DNA of 64,000 nt from UBA2991 sp965221735. Its GTDB lineage: Bacteria > Chloroflexota > Dehalococcoidia > Tepidiformales > Tepidiformaceae. A program made the translations under genes and the position numbers. This document shows, piece after piece, positions 1-16,885 of the stretch; position 1 is the first letter of the stretch; every line of letters begins with the position of its first letter. The stretch is from positions 2,108,001 through 2,172,000 of the forward strand of contig OZ244910.1 in the NCBI GenBank assembly GCA_965221735.1, in the 5' to 3' direction. The notes under the pieces are model-generated. The model was not told where the DNA came from. It worked only from the letters and a program-made list of their open reading frames with translations, and ran no database searches.

Positions 1-926
1 GAGAGCAGCGAAAGCTCCTCGTAGCCGGTGTTGGCGAGCAGGTCGCGGGTCGCATTGACGACCTCCTCGGGGCTGCGCTCGCGCGTGGGGCGATAGATCA
101 TCCCGGCCTGGCAGAAGCGGCAACCCTGCGTGCAGCCACGCTGGATCTCGACGGCGGCGCGGTCGTGGACGGTCTGGAGGAAGGGCACGATCGGCGTGGT
201 GAGGGCTGGCGGCAGCGCCTCGACGACGCGCCGCTGGACGACGGGCGGGGCGGCCGGGTCGATGGGTTCGAGGGCGGCGAAGTGGCCCAGGTCGTCGTAG
301 CGCGCCTCGTAGAACGCGGGAACGTACACACCCGGCATGGCGAGCAGGTCGCGGAGGCGGGCGGAGCGGGGAGCGCCGTCGCGCTTCCAGGCGCGGACGA
401 GATCGGCGAGCTCGCCGATGGCGTCCTCGCCCTCGCCGAGGACGAAGGCATCGATGTAGGGGGCGAGGGGCTCGGGGTTGAAGGCGCAGCTGCCGCCTGC
501 GACGACGATGGGGTCGTCCTCGCCACGGTCGCTGGAGCGGGGAGCGATGCCCGCGAGGTCGAGCATGTTGAGGATGTTCGTGTAGGTGAGCTCGTACTGG
601 AGGGTGAAGCCGAGGATGTCGAAGTCGCGCAGCGGGTGTCGGGTCTCAAGGCTCCAGAGGGGCGCGCCCTCGCGGCGCATCTCCGCCTCCATGTCGGGCC
701 AGGGCGCGAAGGCGCGTTCGCAGACGACGTCGTCCTGGCGGTTGAGGAGGTCGTAGAGGATGCCGAGACCCATGTTCGACATGCCGATGTCGTAGGCGTC
801 GGGGTAGGCGAGGGCGATACGGACGCCGGCGGCGTCCCAGTCCTTGGTGACGGAGTTCCACTCGCCGCCGGTATAGCGACCCGGCTTCGTGACACGAGCG
901 AGCAGGTGGTCGATTGCGACTGTCAT
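1..926 (-). CDS. Radical SAM protein, B12-binding-like N-terminus (partial)
   Basis: The frame reads MTVAIDHLLARVTKPGRYTG from an ATG at 926 and runs off the left edge, giving about 308 N-terminal residues. The first ~200 residues (AYPDAYDIGMSNMGLGILYDLLN, GGSCAFNPEPLAPYIDAFVLGEGEDAI, quoted here as key pieces around IGMSNMG, FNPEP and LGEGED) match the cobalamin-binding-like domain of the TIGR03960 family. Near the cut end the radical SAM cluster motif EIQRGCTQGCRFCQAGMIYR appears; its three cysteines would bind the 4Fe-4S cluster. The family often sits near ribosome or tRNA maturation genes, but its substrate is not established. It is divergent from ispD, with 67 bp between starts. The C-terminal half is outside the window. 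Confidence 0.85.
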   Translation of the reverse strand, partial: MTVAIDHLLARVTKPGRYTGGEWNSVTKDWDAAGVRIALAYPDAYDIGMSNMGLGILYDLLNRQDDVVCERAFAPWPDMEAEMRREGAPLWSLETRHPLRDFDILGFTLQYELTYTNILNMLDLAGIAPRSSDRGEDDPIVVAGGSCAFNPEPLAPYIDAFVLGEGEDAIGELADLVRAWKRDGAPRSARLRDLLAMPGVYVPAFYEARYDDLGHFAALEPIDPAAPPVVQRRVVEALPPALTTPIVPFLQTVHDRAAVEIQRGCTQGCRFCQAGMIYRPTRERSPEEVVNATRDLLANTGYEELSLL

Positions 927-993
927 CGTTCCTCTCGCGGCGGGGTGAGCCGCGCCACTCACATGGTAGCGGGCGTCGGTGTAGTGTGCGGCC

Positions 994-1665
994 ATGCAGG
1001 TCGACGCCGTGGTGGTCGCAGCGGGGCGCTCGACGCGATTCGGGGAGGGGGACAAGCTGCTGGCCGACCTGAACGGGCGGCCGGTGATCGCGTGGTCGCT
1101 GGCGGCGCTGGCGGCGGCAGACTCGATCGGGCGGGTGGCGATCGTGGGGCGGGAGGACCTGCTGGGCGAGCTGAAGGCCGTGGGACGGGAGGTGCTGGGG
1201 GAGGGGCTGGCGGCGGTGGTGGCCGGGGGCGCGCGGCGGCGGGACAGCGTGGAGGCGGGGCTGCGGGCGGTGACGAGCGAGTACGTGGCGATTCACGACG
1301 GGGCGCGGCCGCTGGTGACGCCGGCGCTCATCGATGCGTGCGTGGCGGAGGCGGAGCGGGCGGCGGGGGCGATCCTGGTCGGGCCGGTGACGGACACGAT
1401 CAAAGAGGTCGAGGGGGCAACGATCGTCGGCAGCCCGGACCGGGGACGGCTGCGGGCGGCCCAGACGCCGCAGGTGGTGCGTCGCCAGGCGTGGCTGGAG
1501 GCAGCGGCGCTCTCCGAAGGAGACGAGACGGACGACGCGGCCATGCTCGCGCGGGCGGGGCTGGAGGTGCGGGTGGTCGAGGGTGACCCCGCCAACCTGA
1601 AGGTGACGCGGCCGATCGACCTGACGCTGGCGCGGGCGCTGCTGGCGGAGCGGGGGGAAGGCTGA
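994..1665 (+). CDS. ispD: 2-C-methyl-D-erythritol 4-phosphate cytidylyltransferase
   Basis: Cytosolic enzyme of the MEP isoprenoid pathway; it joins CTP and MEP to give CDP-ME. The 223 residues are normal length. The N-terminal nucleotide-binding signature VVAAGRSTRFGEGDKLL has the Gly-rich loop, Arg and Lys expected of the family. IHDGARPLVTPALID carries the conserved DGARPLV segment, and GSPDRGRLRAAQTPQ contains the family-typical AQTPQ. Its stop overlaps the next start (TGATG at 1663-1667), so translation with ispF is probably coupled. Confidence 0.96.
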   Translation: MQVDAVVVAAGRSTRFGEGDKLLADLNGRPVIAWSLAALAAADSIGRVAIVGREDLLGELKAVGREVLGEGLAAVVAGGARRRDSVEAGLRAVTSEYVAIHDGARPLVTPALIDACVAEAERAAGAILVGPVTDTIKEVEGATIVGSPDRGRLRAAQTPQVVRRQAWLEAAALSEGDETDDAAMLARAGLEVRVVEGDPANLKVTRPIDLTLARALLAERGEG

Positions 1666-2141
1666 TGCGAGTCGGGATCGGGGAGGACCTGCACCGCGTG
1701 GAGGACGGGCGATCGCTCGTGCTGGGCGGGGTGAGGATCGAGGCGGCGGTGGGGCTGGCCGGGCACAGCGATGCGGACGTGCTCCTGCATGCAATCACGG
1801 ACGCGGTGCTGGGGGCGGCGGGGAAAGGCGACCTGGGCGAGCACTTCCCCAGCTCGGACGAGCGCTGGGCAGGGGCGGACAGCGGGCTGTTCCTGCGAGA
1901 GGCGCTGCGGATGGCGACGGAGGACGGGTGGACGCTCGTGAACGTCGACGCGACGGTGCGGGCGGAGCGGCCGCGCCTCGCCGGTCACCTCGAAGCGATC
2001 CGCGCGAGTGTCGCGCGGATCGCGGAAGTGGACGTCTCGCGCGTGAACGTGAAAGCGAAGAGCGGGGAGGGGCTGGACGCGATCGGCCGCGGCGAGGCGA
2101 TCGGGGCGACGGCGGTGGTGTTGCTGGAAGCGGCGCCGTAG
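1665..2141 (+). CDS. ispF: 2-C-methyl-D-erythritol 2,4-cyclodiphosphate synthase
   Basis: MEP pathway enzyme that cyclises CDP-ME 2-phosphate. At 158 residues it is full length. Metal-binding residues are visible in GEDLHRV (Asp-x-His near residues 8-10) and in GHSDADVLLHAITDAVLGA (HSDADV plus the later His). GDLGEHFPSSDERWAGADS matches the conserved GDIGxxFPxxD stretch, and VNVKAKSGEGLDAIGRGE is the usual C-terminal trimer-interface region. It starts one base inside the ispD stop codon. The two enzymes act in the same pathway, with IspE between them; ispE is not here. Confidence 0.97.
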   Translation: MRVGIGEDLHRVEDGRSLVLGGVRIEAAVGLAGHSDADVLLHAITDAVLGAAGKGDLGEHFPSSDERWAGADSGLFLREALRMATEDGWTLVNVDATVRAERPRLAGHLEAIRASVARIAEVDVSRVNVKAKSGEGLDAIGRGEAIGATAVVLLEAAP

Positions 2142-2157
2142 CTCGCGCTACGACGCC
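2132..2157. terminator. Candidate bidirectional terminator between ispF and rpoC
   Basis: Inverted repeat GGCG-c-CGTAGC / tcgc loop / GCTACG-a-CGCC: ten pairs with one internal mismatch. It overlaps the ispF stop codon and lies 19 bp beyond the rpoC stop on the other strand. The genes converge, so one hairpin could serve both. No U-tract follows on either side, so strength is uncertain. Confidence 0.5.
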
Positions 2158-2175
2158 GCCCCAGGCGGTTGGTTG

Positions 2176-10459
<8,284 letters not shown>

Positions 10460-10555
10460 GTACAGGCGACTCCTTCAGGTCCTGGGTTCTGAATGGCACA
10501 GTTCGACAAGGTCACGAATCGGGGGTTCTGCGCGATGGCACAGCACGCCAGACTG

Positions 10556-10584
10556 AGAGTACGCAACGCGACGCCCGATGTCAA
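10556..10584 (-). promoter_or_regulatory. Candidate sigma-70-type promoter for rpoBC
   Basis: On the minus strand a perfect TTGACA (10584-10579) is followed after exactly 17 nt by TACTCT (10561-10556), which agrees with TATAAT at the first, second and last bases. It lies about 97 nt upstream of the rpoB ATG and downstream of a hairpin, giving rpoBC its own transcription start. Confidence 0.55.
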
Positions 10585-10591
10585 CAGATCC

Positions 10592-10619
10592 GGGCGCGGA
10601 AACGCTGTGTTTCCGGCCC
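10592..10619 (-). terminator. Hairpin after clpC (terminator or attenuator)
   Basis: On the minus strand GGGC-CGGAAAC / acagc / GTTTCCG-c-GCCC forms an 11-pair stem with one bulged base. It starts 17 nt after the clpC stop. There is no clear U-run, so it may be a weak terminator insulating clpC from rpoB. Confidence 0.5.
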
Positions 10620-10635
10620 TGGCTGCGGAGCCGGG

Positions 10636-13116
10636 CTAGCCGACGGGCGCGGGCGAGCTCACGGGCTTGATCGTGAGCCCGTCCTCGTCGGAATCGCGGT
10701 CGATGACGAGCCGATCGCCGGTGCCGAACTCGCCGCCCAGGAGCATCTCGCTGATCTTGTCCTCGATGTTGTCCTGGATGACGCGGCGGAGCGGGCGGGC
10801 GCCGAACACCTGGTCGTAGCCCTTGTCGCCAAGCCACTCCTTTGCGGCCTCGGTCACCTCGAAGGTGACGGCGCGGAGCGCGAGGCGGCGCTCCACCTGC
10901 GACAGCTCGAGGTCGACGATGCGGCGGATGTGCTCGGGCGTGAGCGCGTGGAACACGACCGTGCTGTCGACGCGGTTGAGGAACTCGGGCTTGAAGACGT
11001 TCTTCAGCTCGCTGAGCACCTTGTCCTTCATGCGCTTGTAGCGGTCCTCGTGGGTCTGCACCTCATCCTGGGCGATGGCGAACCCGAGATTGGAGTCGCG
11101 CTTGATGAGGTCGGAGCCGACGTTCGAGGTCATGATGAGGATGGTGTTGCGGAAGTCGACCTTGCGGCCCTTGGCATCGGCGAGGCGACCCTCGTCGAAT
11201 ATCTGGAGCAGCAGGTTGAAGACATCCGGGTGCGCCTTCTCGATCTCGTCGAGCAGGATCAGGCAGTAGGGGCGGCGGCGGACGGTGTCGGTGAGCTGGC
11301 CGCCGTCGTCGTAGCCGACGTAGCCGGGAGGGGCGCCGATCAGGCGAGCGACCGTGTGGCGCTCGCTGAACTCGCTCATGTCGAGCCTGATCATGTTGTC
11401 CTGCGAGTCGAACATGAACTCGGCGAGCTGCTGGGCGAGGTAGGTCTTGCCGACGCCCGTGGGTCCGAGGAAGAGGAAGACGCCGATGGGGCGTCGCGGG
11501 TCCTTCAGCCCGGCGCGGGCGCGGCGCACGGAGCGCGCGATGGACTCGATGGCCTCGTCCTGGCCGATGACCTTGGTGCGGAGGGCGCTCTCCATCTTCA
11601 GGAGGCGGGCGCTCTCTTCGCTCGCGATCTGGGCGGCTGGGATGCCGGTCCACATGGCGACGACCTCGGCGATGTCCTCTTCGCTGACGATAGGAGTGGC
11701 GACACCGCCGCTCCCCTCGCTCCACTCACCCATCTCGTCGATCTTGATCTGGAGCTTCTGCTCGCGATCGGTGAGCTCGGAGGCGTATTCGAGCTGCTGA
11801 GCCTCGGTGGCCTGGTCGCGCTCGCGGCGGAGACTCTCGAGCCCCTTGAGCGCCTCCTGCATGGAGGGCGGGGTAGCGGCGCGGCGGATGCGCACACGGC
11901 TGGAGGCCTCGTCGATGAGGTCGATGGCCTTGTCGGGCAGGAAGCGCTCGGTCACGTAGCGGTCCGACATGCGGGCGGCGGCGGAGAGGGCGTCATCGCT
12001 GATCTTGAGGTTGTGGTGCTCCTCGTAGCGCCCGCGGATGCCGCGCAGGATCTCGACCGTCTCCTCGACGGTGGGCTCATCGACGACGATGGGCTGGAAG
12101 CGGCGCTCGAGGGCGGCATCGCGCTCGATGTGCTTGCGGTATTCGTCGAGGGTGGTGGCGCCAATGCACTGGAGCTCACCCCGGGCGAGGGCGGGCTTGA
12201 GGATGTTGGCGGCATCGACGGCGCCCTCGGCGGCGCCGGCGCCGACGAGCATGTGAAGCTCATCGACGAAGAGGATGCAGTTGCCCGCGGTCTTGATCTC
12301 CTCGATGACCTTCTTGAGGCGCTCCTCGAACTCGCCGCGGTACTTGGTGCCGGCGACGAGCGAGCCGATGTCGAGGGTGAGGAGGCGCTTTTCGGCCAGG
12401 GTCTCGGGGACGTCGCCGGTGTTGATGCGCTGGGCGAGGAGCTCGGCGATGGCGGTCTTGCCGACGCCGGGCTCGCCGATGAGGACGGGGTTGTTCTTGG
12501 TGCGGCGGGAGAGGATCTGGACGACGCGCTCCAGCTCGGTGGAGCGGCCGATGACGGGGTCGAGCTGGCCGGAGCCGGCGGCGGCGGTCAGCTCGATGCC
12601 GAGCTGGTCGACGGTCGGCGTGCGGCTCGCCTGGCGGGTGCCGCCAGCAGCCGTTCCCGCAGCCTGCGGGGAGGACTGGCTGAGGATGCGGGTGGTCTCG
12701 GCGCGGACGCGCTCGATGTTGACGCCGAGGCTCTCGAGGACGCCGGCAGCGATACCCTCGCCCTCGCGCACGAGGCCGAGAAGCAGGTGCTCGGTGCCGA
12801 TGTAGCTGTGGCCGAGGCGGCGGGCCTCGTCGACGGCAAGCTCGATGACCTTCTTGGCGCGGGGGGTGAGCCCAATCTCGCCGAGAACGGTGCGGTCGCC
12901 GCGACCGATGATGAACTCGACAGCGGAGCGGACCTTGTTCAACTCGACGCCGAGGTTGGAGAGAACCTTGGCGGCGACGCCGTCCCCCTCGCGCACGAGG
13001 CCGAGGAGGATGTGCTCGGTGCCGATGTAGTTGTGGTTGAAGCGGTGAGCCTCTTCCTGGGCGAGGGTCAGCACACGTCGGGCGCGTTCCGTGAACTTGT
13101 CGAATCGGTCGGCCAT
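10636..13116 (-). CDS. clpC: ATP-dependent Clp protease ATP-binding subunit ClpC
   Basis: Hexameric AAA+ unfoldase that feeds substrates to ClpP; 826 residues. Two Clp-N repeats open the protein, each with an IGTEH(I/L)LLGLVREG motif. D1 has the Walker A GEPGVGKT and D2 has GPTGVGKT, followed by the D2 Walker B LILLDEIEKAHPDV. A middle (M) domain of moderate length separates them, as in ClpC rather than ClpA. Strong AGGAGG lies upstream of the ATG. It begins 14 bp after rpsA and probably shares its transcript. clpP and the mcsAB/ctsR partners are not in this window. Confidence 0.96.
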   Translation of the reverse strand: MADRFDKFTERARRVLTLAQEEAHRFNHNYIGTEHILLGLVREGDGVAAKVLSNLGVELNKVRSAVEFIIGRGDRTVLGEIGLTPRAKKVIELAVDEARRLGHSYIGTEHLLLGLVREGEGIAAGVLESLGVNIERVRAETTRILSQSSPQAAGTAAGGTRQASRTPTVDQLGIELTAAAGSGQLDPVIGRSTELERVVQILSRRTKNNPVLIGEPGVGKTAIAELLAQRINTGDVPETLAEKRLLTLDIGSLVAGTKYRGEFEERLKKVIEEIKTAGNCILFVDELHMLVGAGAAEGAVDAANILKPALARGELQCIGATTLDEYRKHIERDAALERRFQPIVVDEPTVEETVEILRGIRGRYEEHHNLKISDDALSAAARMSDRYVTERFLPDKAIDLIDEASSRVRIRRAATPPSMQEALKGLESLRRERDQATEAQQLEYASELTDREQKLQIKIDEMGEWSEGSGGVATPIVSEEDIAEVVAMWTGIPAAQIASEESARLLKMESALRTKVIGQDEAIESIARSVRRARAGLKDPRRPIGVFLFLGPTGVGKTYLAQQLAEFMFDSQDNMIRLDMSEFSERHTVARLIGAPPGYVGYDDGGQLTDTVRRRPYCLILLDEIEKAHPDVFNLLLQIFDEGRLADAKGRKVDFRNTILIMTSNVGSDLIKRDSNLGFAIAQDEVQTHEDRYKRMKDKVLSELKNVFKPEFLNRVDSTVVFHALTPEHIRRIVDLELSQVERRLALRAVTFEVTEAAKEWLGDKGYDQVFGARPLRRVIQDNIEDKISEMLLGGEFGTGDRLVIDRDSDEDGLTIKPVSSPAPVG

Positions 13117-13130
13117 CGCGTTCCCTCCTG

Positions 13131-14930
13131 CTAGTCCCCGGACCTGGTGGCGGAGCCACCCTCGCCGGATGCAGTCACTGGTTCCTCGGCGGCAGGTTCG
13201 GCCTCCACCGAGTTCTCTGTTGCCGCGTCCCCGGCCGGCTCCTCGCCTTCGGCGGGGGCGGCTTCCCCGGTCGTCGCGGCGGGGGCTTCCTCGGTCGCTT
13301 CGGCGGCAGGTTCCTCGCTTGCCTCAGCGACCGGTTCGACGGCGGCTTCGGCTGCGGGCTCGTCGCTCGCTTCGGCTGCCGACTCATCGCCGGCTTCGGC
13401 CGTGGCTTCCTCGGCGGCGGGGGCGGCTTCCGCGTCGTCCGCGAGGTTCAGGGCGTTGCCGGAGTCGGCGTTTTCGAGCGCCTGGGCGAAGGCGTGGGCG
13501 AACGCCGAGACGGGCTCGGGGTCGTTGGCGACGGCCTGCTCGACGGTCTCCTGCGCGGTGCGCGGGCGGGCGGGCGACTGGGAGGCGTCGCGCTTGTCCA
13601 GCCCGAACTCCGCGCGCACGTCATCGGGCCAATCGATAACGGAGCCGTTGCGGTCGAAGCCGAAGCCCATCGCTTCGGCGTCGTTGCGCGCCTGGCGGAG
13701 GCTGAGACCGAGCCGGTGGCGGTCCTTCTCGATGCGAACGAGCTTGACCGGCACGACATTGCCTTCCTCCAGTACCTCCCTCGGGTGCTGGATGCGGCGG
13801 TTCGTAATCTCGGAGATGTGGATGAGGCCCTCGATGGGTCCATCGAGGCGCACGAACGCTCCGAAGGGCATGAGCTTGGTGACACGCCCGATCAGCACCT
13901 GGCCGATGACGAAGCGGTCAACCGCGCTGTCCCACTCCTCGGGGTGGGCGCGCTTGAGCGAGAGCGAGATCTTGCGGGCCTCGCGGTCGACGCGGAGGAC
14001 GTAGGCCTTGACCTCGTCGCCGACCTTGAAGAGGTCCTTCGCCTTCTTGCCGCGCTCCCAGGTGAGCTCGGTGAGGTGGGCGAGGCCGTCGGCGCCGCCG
14101 AGGTCGACGAAGACGCCGAAGTCGGTGATGGAGGAGATTCGGCCTTCGCGAATCTCGCCTTCCTGCAGCTCCTGGATGATCCGCTCCTTCTGCTCGCGAC
14201 GCCATTCGGTCATGGCGGCGCGCTCGGAGAGGATTGCGCGGTTCTTGCGGCGGTTCAGCTCGATGACCTTGAGGCGCACTTCCTTGCCAACGAGCGTGGC
14301 GAGAGCGTTCGCGGCATCGGGGTTGTCCCGGCGAATGCTGTCGATCTGGGAAAGGGGGATGAAGGCGTTGACGCCTTCCACGTTGGCGAGCACGCCGCCG
14401 CGGTTATGGCCGACGATCTCGGCGGAGAAGATCTCCCCCGATTCGAGACGGCCGGCCAGGATCTCCCAGCCTTCCTCGCCGCGGGCGCGGTCGAGGGAGA
14501 CGATGCCGTGGCCCTCGGAGCTCATGGGCTGGAGGACCATGACGCGGACGGTGTCGCCCGCCTTCAGGCGGCTCTGGCCCTCGACGCCCATGGAGAGCAT
14601 CTCGCTCTGGGGGATGACGGCCTCGGTCTTGGTGCCGACATCGACGATGACGCCGTCGGGGGAGGCGCCCATAACGACGCCCTGAATGATCTCGCCGCGG
14701 CGGAGGCTGCTCGGTTGGGCGGCCTCGGTTTCGAGAAGGGCGGCCATGTCCATCTCGGCGCTGGGCTCGGGCGGGGCGGAGGGTGCCGGTTCCGGCGTTG
14801 CCGGGGCCGCTTCGGGGGCTGTTGCGGGAGCTTCGGGGGCCGGTTCAGGGGTGGCTGGGGGATCGGCGACGCCAGCAGGGGCGGGAGAGTCGCCGGTGAT
14901 GGCCTCGGGGGCCTGTTCGTCGGTGGACAC
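13131..14930 (-). CDS. rpsA: 30S ribosomal protein S1, four S1 domains
   Basis: S1-type RNA-binding protein that helps mRNA bind the 30S subunit. A GTG start at 14930 (MSTDEQAPEAITGD) is preferred because GGAG lies 8 nt upstream; the longer reading from 15047 would run through the -10 candidate. The product has 599 residues: a Pro/Ala/Glu-rich N-terminal ~70 residues, then four S1 repeats starting near GEIIQGVVMGASPDG, GEIFSAEIVGHNRGG, GEIREGRISSITDFG and GQVLIGRVTKLMPFG, then a ~170-residue Ala/Glu/Pro tail. E. coli S1 has six repeats; four or five is common elsewhere. The low-complexity tail is unusual. Confidence 0.9.
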   Translation of the reverse strand: MSTDEQAPEAITGDSPAPAGVADPPATPEPAPEAPATAPEAAPATPEPAPSAPPEPSAEMDMAALLETEAAQPSSLRRGEIIQGVVMGASPDGVIVDVGTKTEAVIPQSEMLSMGVEGQSRLKAGDTVRVMVLQPMSSEGHGIVSLDRARGEEGWEILAGRLESGEIFSAEIVGHNRGGVLANVEGVNAFIPLSQIDSIRRDNPDAANALATLVGKEVRLKVIELNRRKNRAILSERAAMTEWRREQKERIIQELQEGEIREGRISSITDFGVFVDLGGADGLAHLTELTWERGKKAKDLFKVGDEVKAYVLRVDREARKISLSLKRAHPEEWDSAVDRFVIGQVLIGRVTKLMPFGAFVRLDGPIEGLIHISEITNRRIQHPREVLEEGNVVPVKLVRIEKDRHRLGLSLRQARNDAEAMGFGFDRNGSVIDWPDDVRAEFGLDKRDASQSPARPRTAQETVEQAVANDPEPVSAFAHAFAQALENADSGNALNLADDAEAAPAAEEATAEAGDESAAEASDEPAAEAAVEPVAEASEEPAAEATEEAPAATTGEAAPAEGEEPAGDAATENSVEAEPAAEEPVTASGEGGSATRSGD

Positions 14931-15000
14931 TGGTGGGCTCCGTTTGACCGCGTTGCCCGTCTGATGATGAGGCGAGAGGACGGCCGCTGATGTGGCCTCG

Positions 15001-15006
15001 ATTGTA
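15001..15006 (-). promoter_or_regulatory. Candidate -10 element for rpsA
   Basis: TACAAT on the minus strand, about 70 nt upstream of the rpsA GTG. No good -35 hexamer is seen at 16-18 nt spacing, so this is a weak call resting on position and the single hexamer. Confidence 0.35.
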
Positions 15007-15082
15007 GCAGCGCCTCGATCTTGGTGCGAAAGGAGGACGCTTACCACAGCGTGGCGGGGGAAGGGATGGGGGGATGGGGAAA

Positions 15083-15199
15083 ACCCGGCGGCGGCCTATT
15101 TTCCCACCCAGTTACCCGGGCAGTATCGTCGGCGCTGAGGCGTTTCACTTCCGTGTTCGGGATGGGAACGGGTGGGGCCACCTCGCTCTAGCCACCAGA
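15083..15199 (-). rRNA. rrf: 5S ribosomal RNA
   Basis: The minus strand carries the universal 5S core CCCGTTCCCATCCCGAACACGG split by no gaps (loop A to helix III region around 15140-15175). The ends pair perfectly as helix I: CTGGTGGC (15198-15191) with GCCGCCGG (15092-15085). Length is about 117 nt, normal for 5S. No 16S or 23S gene is adjacent; upstream lies an iron protein gene and downstream rpsA. The exact ends are set by the helix I pairing and may be off by 1-2 nt. Confidence 0.93.
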
Positions 15200-15253
15200 G
15201 CAGTCAGTATCGAGGGGGAGCGAGAGAGGCGCAAGCGCCGCCGGGCGCCCCCT

Positions 15254-16393
15254 CTAGATGTCGATGGCAACCCCGAGGGCGGCGCCGATGCCGTAGGTGA
15301 TCCCGGCGGCTGCGAGGCCGAGGGCGAGCTGCCTCGCGCCCGAGTAGAGGGCGGAGCGGCCGGTCCAGAGGGTGACGGCCGCGCCGAGGAGGAAGAGGCC
15401 GGCGGCGCCGAGGCCGAGGCTGAGGCCGATGGCGAGGCCGCCATCGGCGAAGAACCAGGGGAAGGCAGGCAGCAACGCCGCCACGGCGAAGAGCAGGAAG
15501 GAGGTGACAGCCGCCACGGTGGGGCTGGCGGCGTTCTCCTCGGACATGCCGAGCTCCTCGCGCACGAGGGTATCGAGGGCCGTCTCGCGGTTCTCGAAGA
15601 CGCGGTCGGCGGTGATGCGGGCGGCCTCCTCGGAGAGGCCTTTCGCCTGGTAGATGAGGACGAGCTCGGCACGCTCCTCCTCGGGGTTCAGCTCAAGCTC
15701 CTCGCGCTCGATCTCGACCTGCCGGTTGAAGGCCTCGCGGCCGCTGAGGACGCTGATCCACTCGCCGAGGGCCATGCTGATGGCGCCGGCGAGGAGTCCG
15801 GCGATCCCGGCGAGGGCGACGAACTCGCGGCCCGGGTCGGCGCCGGCAACGCCCATGACGAGGCTGAGGTTGGACACGAGGCCGTCGTTGGCCCCGAGGA
15901 CGGCGGCGCGAAGGGCGTTGCCGGAAGCGCCGCGATGGCGACCCTCGAGGCGGGCGACGTCGACGCCCTCGCCGGGCTGGCGGCCCAGCTCCTGGAAGAG
16001 GCGGGCGTGGGAGCGCTCGGCGCCCGGGAGACCCTCCTCAAGGGCCTCCGGTTGGTCGTCGTACATCGTGACGGCGTTGAGCTCCATGCGCTCGACGATG
16101 GGTGTCACGAATCCAGTCCCGAAGCGGCGCGCGAGCCAGCCGAGGATCCGGACCTGCATGCCGGGGCGGAAGCGGGGTACATCCGCCCCGGCTTCCCGCA
16201 GCTTCGCCTCCCAGAGGTCGATGTGGCGCTTCTCGCTCTCGGCAAGGCGCTCGAAGACACTCTTCAGGTTGGGGTCTGTCTCTGCCGCTGCGAGGAGCAC
16301 ATAGAGGCCCTGGCCGTCGACCTCTTCCTGGAGGTTGCGGCGGTAGCGCCGGACATCGTCGGGGGAGGGGGGCGGGGAGGGGTCGACGGTCAC
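15254..16393 (-). CDS. Ferritin-like/VIT1 fusion membrane iron protein
   Basis: 379 residues. The N-terminal ~150 residues are a rubrerythrin/ferritin-like helical domain (LQEEVDGQGLYVLL, then ESEKRHIDLWEAKL with the ExxH diiron pattern). The C-terminal part is a VIT1/CCC1 transporter domain: GANDGLVSNLSLVMGVAGA, AGAISMALGEWISVLSGREA and three to four hydrophobic helices to the end. Such fusions (MbfA/EVIT type) are inner-membrane iron or manganese exporters in characterised bacteria; that role is inferred here. The GTG start overlaps the stop of the upstream cyclotransferase gene (GTGA). Confidence 0.88.
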   Translation of the reverse strand: MTVDPSPPPSPDDVRRYRRNLQEEVDGQGLYVLLAAAETDPNLKSVFERLAESEKRHIDLWEAKLREAGADVPRFRPGMQVRILGWLARRFGTGFVTPIVERMELNAVTMYDDQPEALEEGLPGAERSHARLFQELGRQPGEGVDVARLEGRHRGASGNALRAAVLGANDGLVSNLSLVMGVAGADPGREFVALAGIAGLLAGAISMALGEWISVLSGREAFNRQVEIEREELELNPEEERAELVLIYQAKGLSEEAARITADRVFENRETALDTLVREELGMSEENAASPTVAAVTSFLLFAVAALLPAFPWFFADGGLAIGLSLGLGAAGLFLLGAAVTLWTGRSALYSGARQLALGLAAAGITYGIGAALGVAIDI

Positions 16394-16884
16394 GGGTTCA
16401 GTGTAGGGGGAGGGGGAGGGGCGGGGCGAGGCGGGAGGGTGGGCACATCCTCGATGGCCTTAACCCAGTCGGCAGGCAGGCCGTGTTCGCGGGCTCCTTC
16501 GAGGAGGATTGCCCGGTAGGCGTCGGTCGTGGGGCCCTCGGCGCCAGGATTGCAGATGACGTAGGCGAAGGCCTTGAGGCCCTCGCCATTCGCGGACTCG
16601 ACTCGCATGTTGTTGCGGCGGTACTGGCCGCGGGCAACGCCTTCGTAGCGGTCGAGGGCCTCCGCGTGCTCGTCCATGACCTGCCAGAGGACGCCCCACA
16701 CCTCGGAGTCGCGCGCGGGGAGGACGTCGGCGACGAGGCCGCCACGGCGGTTGCTCCAGGCGTCGAAGGCGAGGCGGAAGCCGGGGAGGCGGGCGGCGCC
16801 CAGGGAGACAGCGCCGGGGCAGCGGTCGGCCATCTGGGACGAGGCCATGTTCGAGCCATAGGCGAAGTACGGGGGAAGGGGCAC
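16390..16884 (-). CDS. Gamma-glutamylcyclotransferase-like protein (AIG2 fold)
   Basis: 164 residues. YFAYGSNM at residues 6-13 is the substrate-binding signature of the family, followed by the barrel strands GFRLAFDAWSNRRGG and VWGVLWQVMDEHAEALDRYEGV, where the Glu of YEG is the usual catalytic position. Family members release 5-oxoproline from gamma-glutamyl peptides; the exact substrate here is unknown. The C-terminus is a Pro-rich tail. The GTG start is 1 nt after the pmbA stop, and the stop overlaps the next gene, so this is an interior operon gene. Confidence 0.82.
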   Translation of the reverse strand: MPLPPYFAYGSNMASSQMADRCPGAVSLGAARLPGFRLAFDAWSNRRGGLVADVLPARDSEVWGVLWQVMDEHAEALDRYEGVARGQYRRNNMRVESANGEGLKAFAYVICNPGAEGPTTDAYRAILLEGAREHGLPADWVKAIEDVPTLPPRPAPPPPPTLNP

Positions 16885-16885
16885 G

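Noticed and set aside
165..1586. 473-codon plus-strand frame over the radical SAM gene and ispD
   Set aside because: Low-complexity Gly/Arg/Ala product; overlaps two well-supported genes in other frames.
14931..15047. Longer rpsA start at ATG 15047
   Set aside because: No ribosome site, and it would include the -10-like TACAAT; the GTG at 14930 has GGAG at good spacing.
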